Assembly: GCA_037446115.1 (NCBI GenBank)
Contig: JBBIJF010000003.1
Coordinates: 159,965 to 223,964, forward strand
DNA: 64,000 nucleotides
Direction: 5' to 3'
Source: JANWXD01 sp037446115
Lineage (GTDB): Bacteria; Acidobacteriota; Terriglobia; Bryobacterales; Bryobacteraceae
The notes below the pieces were generated by a model that was given only the letters and a program-made list of their open reading frames with translations, made no database searches and had not been told where the DNA came from. Below, piece by piece: positions 1 to 8,805 of the stretch. Made by a program: the position numbers and the translations under genes. Positions within the stretch are counted from its first letter, which is position 1. Each line of letters starts with the position of its first letter.

Positions 1-1
1 A

Positions 2-739
2 GAAGCCTGGGCTTCCGGTGACCAGATCGGGTACGGCGAGTTGAGTGCGCCAGTCCCGCTTTATGCAGAACTGGCGAGGGGGCCGCAGGCGGTGATAATT
101 CTACGGACTCACGGAGACCTCGCGCCGGGTCTGTATAGAGTTTCAGGAGCGCGCTTCTGGGCCGGCCGAACTTTAATGGCAGGAAACCAACCCTGCGTTA
201 ACGTGTGGTTGGGCGATCCTGATTTCGGCAGGCCGCTCGTCAAGCCCTGCGGTGAAGGAGAGCGCCTAACGGAGTCAGAAAGAGCCGTTTTGGATGTCGG
301 GCGGGCTATCCGCCGTTATCTGGACGCGACTTATCCGGGATGGGGTTTCGCGGCATACGAGTCCGCCGAGGACAAGGTGTGTAAAGTCGGGAGACCGTGG
401 CCGCCGTTTAATGTGTGGGGCGATTTCAATGGCGATGGAGCGACCGACTATGCCGTTCAGGTATACCAGAAATCAAGGGAGCTGTTGGTCGTGTTCGTGT
501 CCCAGGGACCTCAGCTGGTTGCGATGGTGGCTGAAAATGCTCCTATGCGAGGGTCAGAGAGCTACGTGTGGCACCCATATTTGACGGTGGCTGCGGCTGG
601 CGAGGGCTACTTTGACCATGAGAACCAGGTGAGTGGTACGTTTCCTCACGACGCTGTAGTGCGATCATACTGTGAAAGTGGCGCGATCGCTTATTTAATT
701 GATGGACGCCGTATACGGAGAATTGTGATATCGGACTAG
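2..739 (+). CDS. Hypothetical protein, 5' end cut by window edge
   Basis: The reading frame is open to the first base of the window, so the true start lies upstream; a TTG at 41 is the first possible start inside. No family was recognised. Around residues 125-135 (counted from 41) the sequence VWGDFNGDGATDYAV looks like a single FG-GAP/calcium-loop type repeat (DxNxDGxxD), which is common in secreted or surface proteins. The C-terminal third has no obvious membrane segment. The protein is probably exported, but the signal peptide region is not visible. The reading frame itself is fairly secure; the function is unknown. Confidence 0.6.
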   Translation, partial: EAWASGDQIGYGELSAPVPLYAELARGPQAVIILRTHGDLAPGLYRVSGARFWAGRTLMAGNQPCVNVWLGDPDFGRPLVKPCGEGERLTESERAVLDVGRAIRRYLDATYPGWGFAAYESAEDKVCKVGRPWPPFNVWGDFNGDGATDYAVQVYQKSRELLVVFVSQGPQLVAMVAENAPMRGSESYVWHPYLTVAAAGEGYFDHENQVSGTFPHDAVVRSYCESGAIAYLIDGRRIRRIVISD

Positions 740-908
740 TACTTGTGATTGTCAGAGGCCGTGGGCGCATTGTATTGCGACATTCGCCGGCATCACGTAC
801 CTACCTCTCGGCTATCTCTCGACGCGCGTGGCGCCGCTGCGCCTTTATGTGGATGGGAGGCTCGTCGCCTCGAAGGATGTCAGTTACCAAGTCTTCCCGC
901 GGCCGTAA
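729..908 (+). pseudogene. Possible coding remnant without a start codon
   Basis: A 59-codon frame with no ATG ends at TAA 906-908. Its second half (for example GYLSTRVAPLRLYVDGRLVA) has the composition of real protein rather than shadow sequence. It may be the end of a gene broken by deletion, since it begins directly behind the stop of the preceding gene in another frame. A frameshift linking the two cannot be excluded. This is an inference from composition only. Confidence 0.25.
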
Positions 909-929
909 GAATGTCGCCGGAGTAAAAAA

Positions 930-1547
930 ATGCGAAAATTCTTTTTGCTTTTCGCCCTCTGCCTCGGACTACACAATCCGCGCGCCTCTGCTCAGGAAGA
1001 AGGCGGACCGCACTTCGGCTTTGAAGCAGGGGTGGCGTATGCGCGCCTTCCGGATTCGATCGCGGATACCGTACAGGACCGCTACCGCGGCGAGGTGACC
1101 GGCTGGTCGTATGCGCTCGGCCTGACGCATTTCCATGAGAATGGCGCCCCGAGCTATTCTCTCCAGCTTCTTTTATTCCGGCTCGACGGAGAAGGCCGCG
1201 ATTTGAGAAGTGGGTCACTCTATACGGCAAATGCACGTCTGGCGGGGTTCCTCGCAACCAAATATGCGAATATCGTTTCGCGGTCGTGGGGAAGCATGGG
1301 TTTCGGCTTCGGCGCGGGCGTGGGTCCGCAGTTCAAGGCTACCTATCGCCGCGCGGAACCCTTTCAAGGTGTGACGCTTCCCGAGAGAACCTACACACTG
1401 AAAGAACTTCCCGTCACACCGCTGTTTCAAATTGTGCTCGCAGGCGACATACGCCTGCACCGCAACCTTTCCTTCGGTCCGTATGTGGGCCTGCGGAACG
1501 GGCTGTTGGTGTACGGCGGGATGTTCCGGGCACGATTCGCGAAATAG
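930..1547 (+). CDS. Exported outer-membrane beta-barrel-like protein
   Basis: This 205-residue protein starts with a classical signal peptide (MRKFFLLFALCLGLHNPRASA, cleavage after ASA near residue 21). The mature part alternates short polar and aromatic strands such as WSYALGLTHFH, YSLQLLLFRL and GFGFGAGVGPQFKATY, and ends close to an Arg-Phe-Ala-Lys tail, which is typical of small outer-membrane beta-barrels (OmpW/OmpA-like fold). The start is supported by GGAG eight bases upstream. No enzymatic motif is present; a structural or porin-like role is inferred. Confidence 0.6.
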   Translation: MRKFFLLFALCLGLHNPRASAQEEGGPHFGFEAGVAYARLPDSIADTVQDRYRGEVTGWSYALGLTHFHENGAPSYSLQLLLFRLDGEGRDLRSGSLYTANARLAGFLATKYANIVSRSWGSMGFGFGAGVGPQFKATYRRAEPFQGVTLPERTYTLKELPVTPLFQIVLAGDIRLHRNLSFGPYVGLRNGLLVYGGMFRARFAK

Positions 1548-1624
1548 AGGCCGGGACGGCTCGCGGAGTCGGCCCCGCGGGCTCGACCAAGGCCGGTTTG
1601 CAGCCGCAACCGGGCAGCCTTCTC

Positions 1625-2575
1625 TCACCCCGACCGCAACCGCAGGCCGAACCACACCAGGCCCAGCGCCAAGAGGAGGCTCGCGCCGAGCTGGTTCAGA
1701 CGCGCCCGCACGCCGGCACGGAGACTTCGCAGCCAGGAGAGTCCCAGCACTGCCAGCAGCGCCACCTCCGCCAGCGCTGCACCCAGCAACACCCAGGCGC
1801 CCTGGTAGCCTGAGGTCCGGACAAACTCCGCAAAATACAGCCCGTGAAATGTCCCCAGCACGGCCGCCACCGCCCAGCGGCCGCCGGCCGCAGGGAGCAG
1901 CAGAATCTCCGCGGCGAGGTAGGCAATCGTGAGTGCCGCAGCCGCTTCGATGAACCGCGCCGCGGGCCGGAATCCGAGATGAGGCGCCGCCACGCAGGAA
2001 ACGGCCTCTCCCAGCACGAACATAGCTCCCAGCACCACCAGTTCCCTCCGCCCGCGCGCGGCCAGCACGAGCCCGACTACAAACAGCAGCTGCGCGGCGC
2101 CCCCCGCGGCCCGGAGCATCCCCGCACCGGTCTGCCGCACCGCGATCTCGAAGGCCGTCGGGGGCTCGAAGCGGAGCGTAGCTCGCGGAAAGGACAGATC
2201 CAGGACTGCCTGATCCGATTTGTCGCCCTTGACCACCCGCAGCAGGTGCACGTGGTTCGGCACCGTAACGGCATGCAGCCGCGATTCCACCTCCACTTCC
2301 TCCACCGGCTCCGCAAATTCGTACGTCGTCCGGCACAGATACGCTCCCGCCGCTTCGTCGGCTGCGCAGGAAGCCTCCCGCAGCTGCGCTCCCGCAAATC
2401 GCACGGCGGCCACCAGCTCCCGCTCCGGATGCCGCACGTGCACGACCTCATAAAGCGGCATGCGCAGCTCGTAACTTCCCATCCTCTCCTCGATTCGCAA
2501 CTCCCCCGTGCTCAGGCTCACCATATGCGCCGCCAGCGGCCAGGGCGCCAGAACCGCAGCCAGGCGCCGCCTCAT
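1625..2575 (-). CDS. HupE/UreJ_2-like membrane protein
   Basis: A 316-residue protein with a signal-like N-terminus (MRRRLAAVLAPWPLAAH), an extracytoplasmic beta-rich domain of about 160 residues, then six or so hydrophobic segments. The segment GTFHGLYFAEF near residue 240 matches the conserved HG-x-x-FA helix of the HupE/UreJ_2 family, a group of putative metal-linked membrane proteins of unproven function. The chosen ATG overlaps the stop of the upstream AI-2E transporter gene (ATGA, 2572-2575), implying translational coupling; a longer frame upstream is only the shadow of that gene. The metal role is family lore, not visible here. Confidence 0.65.
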   Translation of the reverse strand: MRRRLAAVLAPWPLAAHMVSLSTGELRIEERMGSYELRMPLYEVVHVRHPERELVAAVRFAGAQLREASCAADEAAGAYLCRTTYEFAEPVEEVEVESRLHAVTVPNHVHLLRVVKGDKSDQAVLDLSFPRATLRFEPPTAFEIAVRQTGAGMLRAAGGAAQLLFVVGLVLAARGRRELVVLGAMFVLGEAVSCVAAPHLGFRPAARFIEAAAALTIAYLAAEILLLPAAGGRWAVAAVLGTFHGLYFAEFVRTSGYQGAWVLLGAALAEVALLAVLGLSWLRSLRAGVRARLNQLGASLLLALGLVWFGLRLRSG

Positions 2576-3636
2576 GAACGGACAACCTCCAGCCGCCGGC
2601 CGTAGGACTTTTTCAGCCGCACTACGACCACTCGCAGCGTCGCCAGCACCGGGATGGACAGGAACATGCCCGCCACCCCGGCGATCTGTTCGCCGGCCAG
2701 CACCCCGAAGATGATCCACAGCGGATGGAGCGCCACTCCCGCGCTCATCAGGTAGGGTTGGAGCACGTAATCCTGAAACAGCCGGTAGGCGAGGAGGAAA
2801 ACCAGTATCCAGAGCGCCATCTTCATCTGTCCGCTGAGCAGCGCCACCAGCAGGATCACAATCGCCGCCGTCAGCGGGCCGAGTACCGGGACGAACTCGA
2901 GGGCGGCCGCCAGCCCCGCCAGCAAGGCCGCGTACGGCAGACCGATGATCCAGAAAAACAGGCCGTAGAAGACGAAGGTCGCCGCCGCCAGCAGCACGAG
3001 CGCGCGCATGAACTGCCCGAGCAGCACGTGCACGTCACCGAGCACCTCTTCGACAAACAAACGCCCGGGTCCTTGCGCCACCCACTCCAGCAGTTGCTCG
3101 CGCGCTGCTCCGGCGTCTTTGAGGAAAAAGAAGCTGAGGATCGGAACGAGAATCACGAAGCCCAGATTGGTGAGCAGCGAAACCGCCCGCTGCGCCACTT
3201 CGCTGAGCAGCGGCAGAGCCTCTTTGGCATGGGCCGCCAGCTGCTCCCGAGCCGCCTCCAGAGCCTGCTCTTTCCACGGCTCGGCCCATGCCGGCACAGG
3301 CAGGCGCTCCGCCAGATCCGGACTGGCCAGCCACTCCGGGACATGGCGCGCCAGCTCGACGGCTTGTGCCGCGATCCGCGAACCGATCCAGACGGCGCCC
3401 GCAATCACTAGCGCGACGACCGCTGCGTACACCACCGCCAGGCGCAGCGTGCGCGGCAGTTTGCGCGGGGCCACGCGCTCGATCAAGTCCACGAGCGGCG
3501 CCAGCAGATACGCCAGCAGCATGGCCAGGGTGAAAATCAGGATCGTCCTCCGGATCTTGTACACGATGACCACGGCCAGGCCGATCAGGAAGACCGTCCA
3601 GGCAGCGCGCGCCGCGCGGGCGTCCAGTCCCAGCAT
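2572..3636 (-). CDS. AI-2E family transporter
   Basis: This 354-residue polytopic membrane protein has the family layout: two N-terminal helices (residues ~10-50 with LLAYLLAPLVDLIER), a third helix near 68-85, a long amphipathic cytoplasmic/periplasmic region (~100-150), and a C-terminal bundle including the conserved PLTAAIVILLVALLSG and LQPYLMSAGVALHPLW motifs. The length is normal. Members export autoinducer-2 or act as Na+/H+ antiporters; the substrate cannot be read from sequence. It is first in a two-gene operon with the HupE-like gene. Confidence 0.88.
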   Translation of the reverse strand: MLGLDARAARAAWTVFLIGLAVVIVYKIRRTILIFTLAMLLAYLLAPLVDLIERVAPRKLPRTLRLAVVYAAVVALVIAGAVWIGSRIAAQAVELARHVPEWLASPDLAERLPVPAWAEPWKEQALEAAREQLAAHAKEALPLLSEVAQRAVSLLTNLGFVILVPILSFFFLKDAGAAREQLLEWVAQGPGRLFVEEVLGDVHVLLGQFMRALVLLAAATFVFYGLFFWIIGLPYAALLAGLAAALEFVPVLGPLTAAIVILLVALLSGQMKMALWILVFLLAYRLFQDYVLQPYLMSAGVALHPLWIIFGVLAGEQIAGVAGMFLSIPVLATLRVVVVRLKKSYGRRLEVVRS

Positions 3637-3699
3637 GCCGTTATGCTAGCGCACACCCCGCCTGCTGTGAAGGCGTCCCGCCGCACACTACACTAGAAA

Positions 3700-5331
3700 G
3701 TGCCTGGAGGAGTGACGACCAACCCTCAGAGCACAGCTGCTTTGGCGGCCCGCGAAGCCCACATGCGCGGTCTGGTCGAAGACCTGCGCCGGCTGGAGGA
3801 GCGGCTGCGGGCCGGCGGCGGTCCGGCAAAGGTCGAAAAACAGCATCGCGAAGGGAAACTCACGGCACGGGAGCGCATCGCCATGCTGCTCGATCCCGGG
3901 GCACCGTTCCTCGAAATCGGCCTGCTCGTGGCTTGGGACAAATACGACGGTCAGGCTCCGGGGGCGGGTGTCGTCACGGGTGTCGGCAAAATCGAGGGGA
4001 GGCCCGCAGTCATCGTCGCCAATGATGCGACCGTGAAGGCCGGCGCGTGGTGGCCGGAGACGATCCACAAGATCCTCCGCGCCCAGGAAATTGCCATGCG
4101 CAACCGGGTGCCCATCGTCTATCTGGTGGATTCGGCGGGCGTCAACCTGCCCTATCAGGATGGCATCTTCCCCGGCCAATACGGCGCCGCCCGGATTTTC
4201 TACTACAACTCCCTGATGCGCCGGAAGTTGAAGGTGCCGCAGTTTGCCGCTGTCATGGGTCCCTGCATCGCTGGCGGCGCGTATTTGCCCGCGCTGAGCG
4301 ACGTCATCATTATGGTCAAACGCACCAGCTTCATGGGGCTCGGAGGCCCGAATCTCGTGCGGGGCGCGACAGGCCAGGTGGTGGATGCCGAGACCCTTGG
4401 CGGAGCCGAACTACACACCTCCGTGAGCGGCGTCGCGCACTACGCTGCGGAAAACGATGGGCACGCGCTGGAGCTGATCCGCAGCCGGTTCCGCGATCTT
4501 CCTGCTCCTCCGCCCGTCCTTTCGGGGAATCCGCCCGCCAAAGCCCCGGAATCACTGTACGGCGTCCTGCCTGAAGACCATCGTTTGGCTTACGACGTCC
4601 AGGAAATCACGCAGGCCGTCTTCGATGCCGGCGAGTGGCTGGAATTTCAGCCCGAATATGCCCCTGAGATGCTTTGCGCGAATGCGCGCTTGTCCGGACG
4701 TCCCGTGGCGGTGATCGCCAACCGCCGCGGATTCGTCAGGACCCGGAGCGGTCCGCGCGTCGGCGGCATCGTCTATACCGAGTCGGCCCGCAAAGTCGCT
4801 TACTTTGTCGAAACGGCCGAACGGCACGGCGTGCCGCTGATTTACTTACAAGATGTTTCCGGATTTATGGTGGGTGTGGAGGCCGAAAGCGCCGGAATTA
4901 TCCGCGCAGGTGCGGAGATGGTGGAAACCATGGCCTGCGCCACCGTGCCCAAGATCGTGGTCACCATCAACCACGCCAGTGGAGCCGGTTACTACGCCAT
5001 GGCGGGGCAGGGCTTCGATCCGAACTTTACGTTCGCTTGGCCCACCGCCCGCATCGGTGTCATGGAAGGAGACGCGGCGATTCAGGCCATCCACGGGCCG
5101 GAGATCGACAAGTACCGGACGGCGGGGCAGCCGCTGCCGCCGGAACTGGAGGCCCGTATCGAGAAGACGCGTGCCGATTATGAGCGCTGGCTCGATGCGC
5201 GCTACGCCGCCGCCCGCGGCCACGTGGACGCGGTTATCGATCCCGCCGCGACGCGGGACGTTGTGGCCTTCGCGCTCGAGGTAACAGCCTGGCGCGGGCA
5301 CCGCGAGCATCTGGCTCTTGAGACGCTGTGA
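3700..5331 (+). CDS. Acyl-CoA carboxylase, carboxyltransferase (beta) subunit
   Basis: A 543-residue biotin-dependent carboxyltransferase of the propionyl/methylcrotonyl/geranyl-CoA carboxylase type. Visible signatures are the N-terminal GKLTARERI, the crotonase-fold oxyanion loop GPCIAGGAYLPALSD near 185-200, and the C-terminal second crotonase domain with NHASGAGYYAM near 420. It transfers CO2 from biotin to an acyl-CoA. Only the beta subunit is encoded here; no biotin carboxylase/BCCP alpha subunit lies in the window. Linkage to AtuA-like and enoyl-CoA hydratase genes suggests leucine/isovalerate or acyclic-terpene degradation. The start is either GTG 3700 or the in-frame GTG 3712; neither has an ideal ribosome binding site. 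Confidence 0.9.
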   Translation: MPGGVTTNPQSTAALAAREAHMRGLVEDLRRLEERLRAGGGPAKVEKQHREGKLTARERIAMLLDPGAPFLEIGLLVAWDKYDGQAPGAGVVTGVGKIEGRPAVIVANDATVKAGAWWPETIHKILRAQEIAMRNRVPIVYLVDSAGVNLPYQDGIFPGQYGAARIFYYNSLMRRKLKVPQFAAVMGPCIAGGAYLPALSDVIIMVKRTSFMGLGGPNLVRGATGQVVDAETLGGAELHTSVSGVAHYAAENDGHALELIRSRFRDLPAPPPVLSGNPPAKAPESLYGVLPEDHRLAYDVQEITQAVFDAGEWLEFQPEYAPEMLCANARLSGRPVAVIANRRGFVRTRSGPRVGGIVYTESARKVAYFVETAERHGVPLIYLQDVSGFMVGVEAESAGIIRAGAEMVETMACATVPKIVVTINHASGAGYYAMAGQGFDPNFTFAWPTARIGVMEGDAAIQAIHGPEIDKYRTAGQPLPPELEARIEKTRADYERWLDARYAAARGHVDAVIDPAATRDVVAFALEVTAWRGHREHLALETL

Positions 5332-5344
5332 CGGCCGGGGCGTG

Positions 5345-6679
5345 ATGATCCGCATCGCCAACGGGCAGGGCTTTTGGGGCGACTGGCTGGAGGCGCCGGT
5401 CCGCTTGGTGGAACAGGGTCCCCTCGATTACCTCACGCTCGACTACTTGGCCGAGGTGACCATGTCCATTCTTCAGAAACAAAAGCAGCGCGACCCGGCC
5501 CTGGGCTATGCCCGCGATTTCCCGCCGCTCATCGCCCGCCTGGAGCCGCTGCTGCGCGCGCACCGCACCCGGGTCATCGCCAATGCGGGGGGCGTCAATC
5601 CGGTCGCTTGTGCGCGCGAGGTGCGGCGCCTGGCGCCCTCGCTCAAAGTCGCCGTCGTGCTGGGGGACGATGTCCTCGACCGGATGGACGAATTGCTCGC
5701 CAAAGGCTATGAGATGCGAAACCTGGATACGGGAGAACCGCTGGCGGCCATCCGTACTCGCCTGTCGAGTGCGAACGTCTATCTCGGGGCGTTTCCTCTG
5801 GCGCAGGCTCTCGCTACAGGCGCGGACGTGGTCATTTCCGGACGCTGCGCCGACGCCTCGCTGGCGCTGGCCCCGATGATCCACGAATTCGGCTGGCGCC
5901 AGACCGACTGGGACCTGCTCGCTGCGGGCACGGTCGCAGGACACTTGATCGAGTGCGGCGCGCAGGTGACTGGAGGCAACTGCCAAGCGGGATGGCAGAG
6001 CATGCCTGATTTGGCCGACATCGGCTATCCGATTCTGGAAGTCGAGCCCGACGGAACGTTTGTGGTGACCAAGCAGCCCGGGACGGGGGGACGCGTGGAC
6101 CGGCACACCGTCAAGGAGCAGTTGCTTTACGAAATCGGCGATCCCCGCGCGTACGTGACTCCGGACTGCGTGGCGGATTTCACCACCATCCGCCTCGAAG
6201 ATTGTGGCCCGGAACGCGTGCGGGTCTCGGGCGTGCGCGGCCGGCCGCGGACGGAGTTCCTCAAGCTCTCGGCCAGCTACGCCGCCGGATGGAAGTCCGT
6301 CGGCACGCTCGTCTATAGCTGGCCCGATGCGATCGCAAAGGCGCAAGCGGCCGCCCGAATCGTGCGCGAGCGGCTCGAGAGACTGGGGCTGCGTTTCGAG
6401 GAAGTGCACACTGAGATCGTCGGCGCCGGCGCCTGTCACGGCCCCGCCGCGGCGCCGGCCCCCGATCCGCCCGAAGTGCAGCTGCGCATCGGCGTCCGCG
6501 GCGCCGACCGGGGTGCCGTCGAGCGGTTCACGCGGGAATTGATCCCCTTGGTGTTGAGCGGCCCGCCTACCGCCACAGGCTACGGGGAAGGCCGTCCGGC
6601 CGTGCACGAGGTCATTGCTTTTTGGCCCGCGCTGATTCCAAGAGACGAGATCGAGCCGCGCGTGGAGGTGGTCGCGTGA
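5345..6679 (+). CDS. AtuA-family protein, N-terminal (DUF1446-type) domain
   Basis: A 444-residue protein of the acyclic terpene utilisation AtuA family (DUF1446). Conserved stretches include RIANGQGFWGD at the N-terminus, VIANAGGVNP, VVISGRCADASLAL and TGGNCQAGW. AtuA is needed for citronellol/geraniol growth in Pseudomonas but its reaction is unknown. The stop of the carboxylase lies 13 bases upstream; ATG 5345 or the adjoining GTG 5342 is the likely start. In many bacteria the ferredoxin-fold C-terminal domain is fused to this protein; here it is a separate downstream gene overlapping by four bases. Confidence 0.8.
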   Translation: MIRIANGQGFWGDWLEAPVRLVEQGPLDYLTLDYLAEVTMSILQKQKQRDPALGYARDFPPLIARLEPLLRAHRTRVIANAGGVNPVACAREVRRLAPSLKVAVVLGDDVLDRMDELLAKGYEMRNLDTGEPLAAIRTRLSSANVYLGAFPLAQALATGADVVISGRCADASLALAPMIHEFGWRQTDWDLLAAGTVAGHLIECGAQVTGGNCQAGWQSMPDLADIGYPILEVEPDGTFVVTKQPGTGGRVDRHTVKEQLLYEIGDPRAYVTPDCVADFTTIRLEDCGPERVRVSGVRGRPRTEFLKLSASYAAGWKSVGTLVYSWPDAIAKAQAAARIVRERLERLGLRFEEVHTEIVGAGACHGPAAAPAPDPPEVQLRIGVRGADRGAVERFTRELIPLVLSGPPTATGYGEGRPAVHEVIAFWPALIPRDEIEPRVEVVA

Positions 6680-7014
6680 AAGTTCTGCTGGGCAGGATCG
6701 CGCATGCCCGTTCGGGGGACAAAGGCGACACGGCCAACATCGGTCTCATCGCCTACGATGAGCGGCACTACCCGATTCTGGTGCGGGAAGTGACGGCCGA
6801 ACGCGTCAAGCAACACTTCGGCGAACTCGTGCGCGGTGAAGTGGTGCGTTACGAGCTGCCGAACCTCGGCGCGCTCAACTTCGTGTTACGAGGGGCTCTC
6901 GGAGGAGGCGGCACGGTGTCCCTGCGAGTGGATGCGCAGGGCAAGACTCTCGGCGCGGCCTTGCTGCGCATGGAGATCGAAGTCCATGACGGGGAACTTG
7001 AAACAGCGCTTTGA
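6676..7014 (+). CDS. AtuA C-terminal-type small protein
   Basis: A 112-residue protein starting at GTG 6676 inside the stop of the preceding AtuA gene (GTGA). The opening LGRIAHARSGDKGDTANIGL is characteristic of the AtuA C-terminal ferredoxin-like-fold domain, which is usually fused to DUF1446. Later conserved elements are RYELPNLGALNFVLRGAL and GGGGTVSLRVDAQGK. It most likely pairs with the large AtuA subunit to rebuild the two-domain protein. Reaction unknown. Confidence 0.8.
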   Translation: MKVLLGRIAHARSGDKGDTANIGLIAYDERHYPILVREVTAERVKQHFGELVRGEVVRYELPNLGALNFVLRGALGGGGTVSLRVDAQGKTLGAALLRMEIEVHDGELETAL

Positions 7015-7783
7015 ACGCGGCATCCTGCACCTGACCTTGGCGCGACCGGAGAAGCGCAACGCCCTCACCTTCGCCATGTGCCGCGAACTGGTCGGCGCTT
7101 TCGAGCAGGCTGAGGCCGACCCGAAGATCGGCGCCCTCTTGCTGGAAGCCGAGGGAAAGTCGTTCTGCGCAGGCATGGATCTGGACGAAGCGCTGTCGCC
7201 CGGCGCCGCCGATCAGGCCGCAGTCCACGAAGAGCTGTTCACCGTCGGGCTGCGCTTGCGCAAGCCGATCGTCGCCGCGGTCCAGGGAGCCGCCCTCGGC
7301 GGCGGGACCGGACTCGTGGCCAACGCACACATCGCCGTGGCCTGCGAAGAAGCTATGTTCGGCCTGACGGAGGTGCGTCTAGGACTGTGGCCGTTTGTCG
7401 TCTTCCGCGCGGCGGCTTGGGCGGTGGGTGAGCGCCGGGCCCTCGAACTGGCTCTGACGGGAAGAACGTTTGGCGCGGCCGAGGCCTTGCGCCTCGGACT
7501 GATCCACGAGGTGGCGCCCGCATCGCTGCTTGCCGAGCGCGCCGCCAACCTTGCCCTCGCGCTGGCCTCATCGAGCCGCGAGGCCTTGCGGCTCGGGCTT
7601 GAGTTTGTCCACCGCACGCGCGGACTTTCTCTGGCCGAGGCCGCCCCGATCGCCTCCGCGTTCCGGGCCCGCGCGTTCGTTTCCCCGGATTTTACCGAGG
7701 GCGTGAGAGCATTTCGTGAGAAGCGACCCCCACGGTGGCCTTCGCACGCGGCCGGCAGCTCCCCGCAAGACCACAACCAGTGA
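6986..7783 (+). CDS. Enoyl-CoA hydratase/isomerase (crotonase) family protein
   Basis: A 265-residue crotonase. LARPEKRNAL at the N-terminus, SFCAGMDLDEA near residue 60 (first oxyanion-hole strand) and AAVQGAALGGGTGLVANAHIAVA near 95-115 (second oxyanion hole) define the fold. ATG 6986 lies inside the end of the AtuA-C gene (29-base overlap), marking it as the fourth gene of the operon. By context it would hydrate an unsaturated branched acyl-CoA made by the carboxylase (methylglutaconyl-CoA or isohexenylglutaconyl-CoA), but the catalytic acids were not individually assigned. Confidence 0.85.
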   Translation: MTGNLKQRFERGILHLTLARPEKRNALTFAMCRELVGAFEQAEADPKIGALLLEAEGKSFCAGMDLDEALSPGAADQAAVHEELFTVGLRLRKPIVAAVQGAALGGGTGLVANAHIAVACEEAMFGLTEVRLGLWPFVVFRAAAWAVGERRALELALTGRTFGAAEALRLGLIHEVAPASLLAERAANLALALASSSREALRLGLEFVHRTRGLSLAEAAPIASAFRARAFVSPDFTEGVRAFREKRPPRWPSHAAGSSPQDHNQ

Positions 7784-7860
7784 GTGGATCACTCCGGGCC
7801 GGCGCCCGCAGCGCGCGATCCCGAAAGCTCCATCCGAAGCCCTGTCGGTACAATCGGAAT

Positions 7861-8805
7861 ATGGTTACTGCCTCGGGGCGCCCTGCTTTGCGGGTCGAAA
7901 GTCTCCGAAAGGCTTACAAGGACGTCGTGGCCGTCGCCGGTGTGGATCTCGCCGTGTGGCCGGGCGAGTGCTTCGGCCTGCTCGGTCCCAACGGGGCGGG
8001 CAAGACCACCACCATCGAGATCTGCGAAGGGCTGCTCGCTCCGGACGCCGGCGTGGTTGAAGTGCTCGGCCTGAGCTGGAAAACGTCGGCGCGCCAACTC
8101 CGCCAGCGCCTCGGAGTGCAACTGCAGGACACGCAGCTTTCCGAAAAGCTCACCGTCGAGGAGACGGTCCGCCTGTTCCGGAGTTTTTACCATCGGGGAT
8201 TGGGCGTGGAGGAAGTGATCTCGATCGTGGAGTTGGAAGAGAAGCGGAAAGCGCGGGTCGGAGCCCTTTCCGGCGGGCAGCGGCAGCGCCTGGCGATGGC
8301 CTGCGCCCTGGTCGGCGATCCGGAACTGCTGTTTTTGGACGAGCCCACGACGGGTCTGGACCCTCAGGCGCGCCGGCAGGTGTGGGAGCTGGTGGCCGAG
8401 CTCAAACGCGCCGGCCGAACCATCATCCTGACCACGCATTACATGGAGGAAGCCGAGCGCCTGTGCGACCGCGTGGCCATTATGGATCACGGCCGCATCA
8501 TCGCTCTGGGAACGCCCGCGGAACTCATCGCTTCGATCGGCGGCGGCCACGTCGTCGAATTCTCGGTGGACGGCGGCGGAATCACGCTGGATCCGACCGA
8601 ACTGGCCTCCCTGGAAGGGGTCCGTGACGTGCGCCAGGCTAACGGAAACTTTGAGCTCCGCGTCAACGACTTGCACCGCGCCGTGCCGTCGCTGCTGGCG
8701 GCCATCGCCGAGCGCCGCATTCCGCTCAGTGAACTGCGAACGCACTCGGCCACGCTCGAGGACGTCTTCGTGACGCTCACCGGGAGGCACCTCAGAGATG
8801 AATGA
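7861..8805 (+). CDS. ABC transporter ATP-binding protein
   Basis: A 314-residue nucleotide-binding subunit. It shows Walker A GPNGAGKTTT (residues ~43-52), a Q-loop region VQLQDTQLSEKLTVEE, the ABC signature LSGGQRQRLAMA, Walker B LLFLDEPTTGLDP and the switch His in LTTHYMEEAERLCDR. The extra ~90 C-terminal residues are typical of DrrA/CcmA-like export ATPases. It overlaps the permease gene by eight bases, so the two form a drug, lipid or polysaccharide exporter. The ATG 7861 start follows a 77-base gap after the hydratase. Confidence 0.93.
   Translation: MVTASGRPALRVESLRKAYKDVVAVAGVDLAVWPGECFGLLGPNGAGKTTTIEICEGLLAPDAGVVEVLGLSWKTSARQLRQRLGVQLQDTQLSEKLTVEETVRLFRSFYHRGLGVEEVISIVELEEKRKARVGALSGGQRQRLAMACALVGDPELLFLDEPTTGLDPQARRQVWELVAELKRAGRTIILTTHYMEEAERLCDRVAIMDHGRIIALGTPAELIASIGGGHVVEFSVDGGGITLDPTELASLEGVRDVRQANGNFELRVNDLHRAVPSLLAAIAERRIPLSELRTHSATLEDVFVTLTGRHLRDE

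Noticed and set aside
745..1098. 117-codon frame starting at TTG 745
   Set aside because: Runs into the well-supported exported protein at 930 in another frame and has shadow composition.
1215..2336. 373-codon minus-strand frame overlapping the beta-barrel and HupE-like genes
   Set aside because: Gly/Arg/Ala-rich shadow; it overlaps two better-supported genes in other frames.
5234..6607. 457-codon minus-strand frame opposite the AtuA gene
   Set aside because: Arises from codon bias on the other strand; no protein motif, and it runs against a conserved operon.
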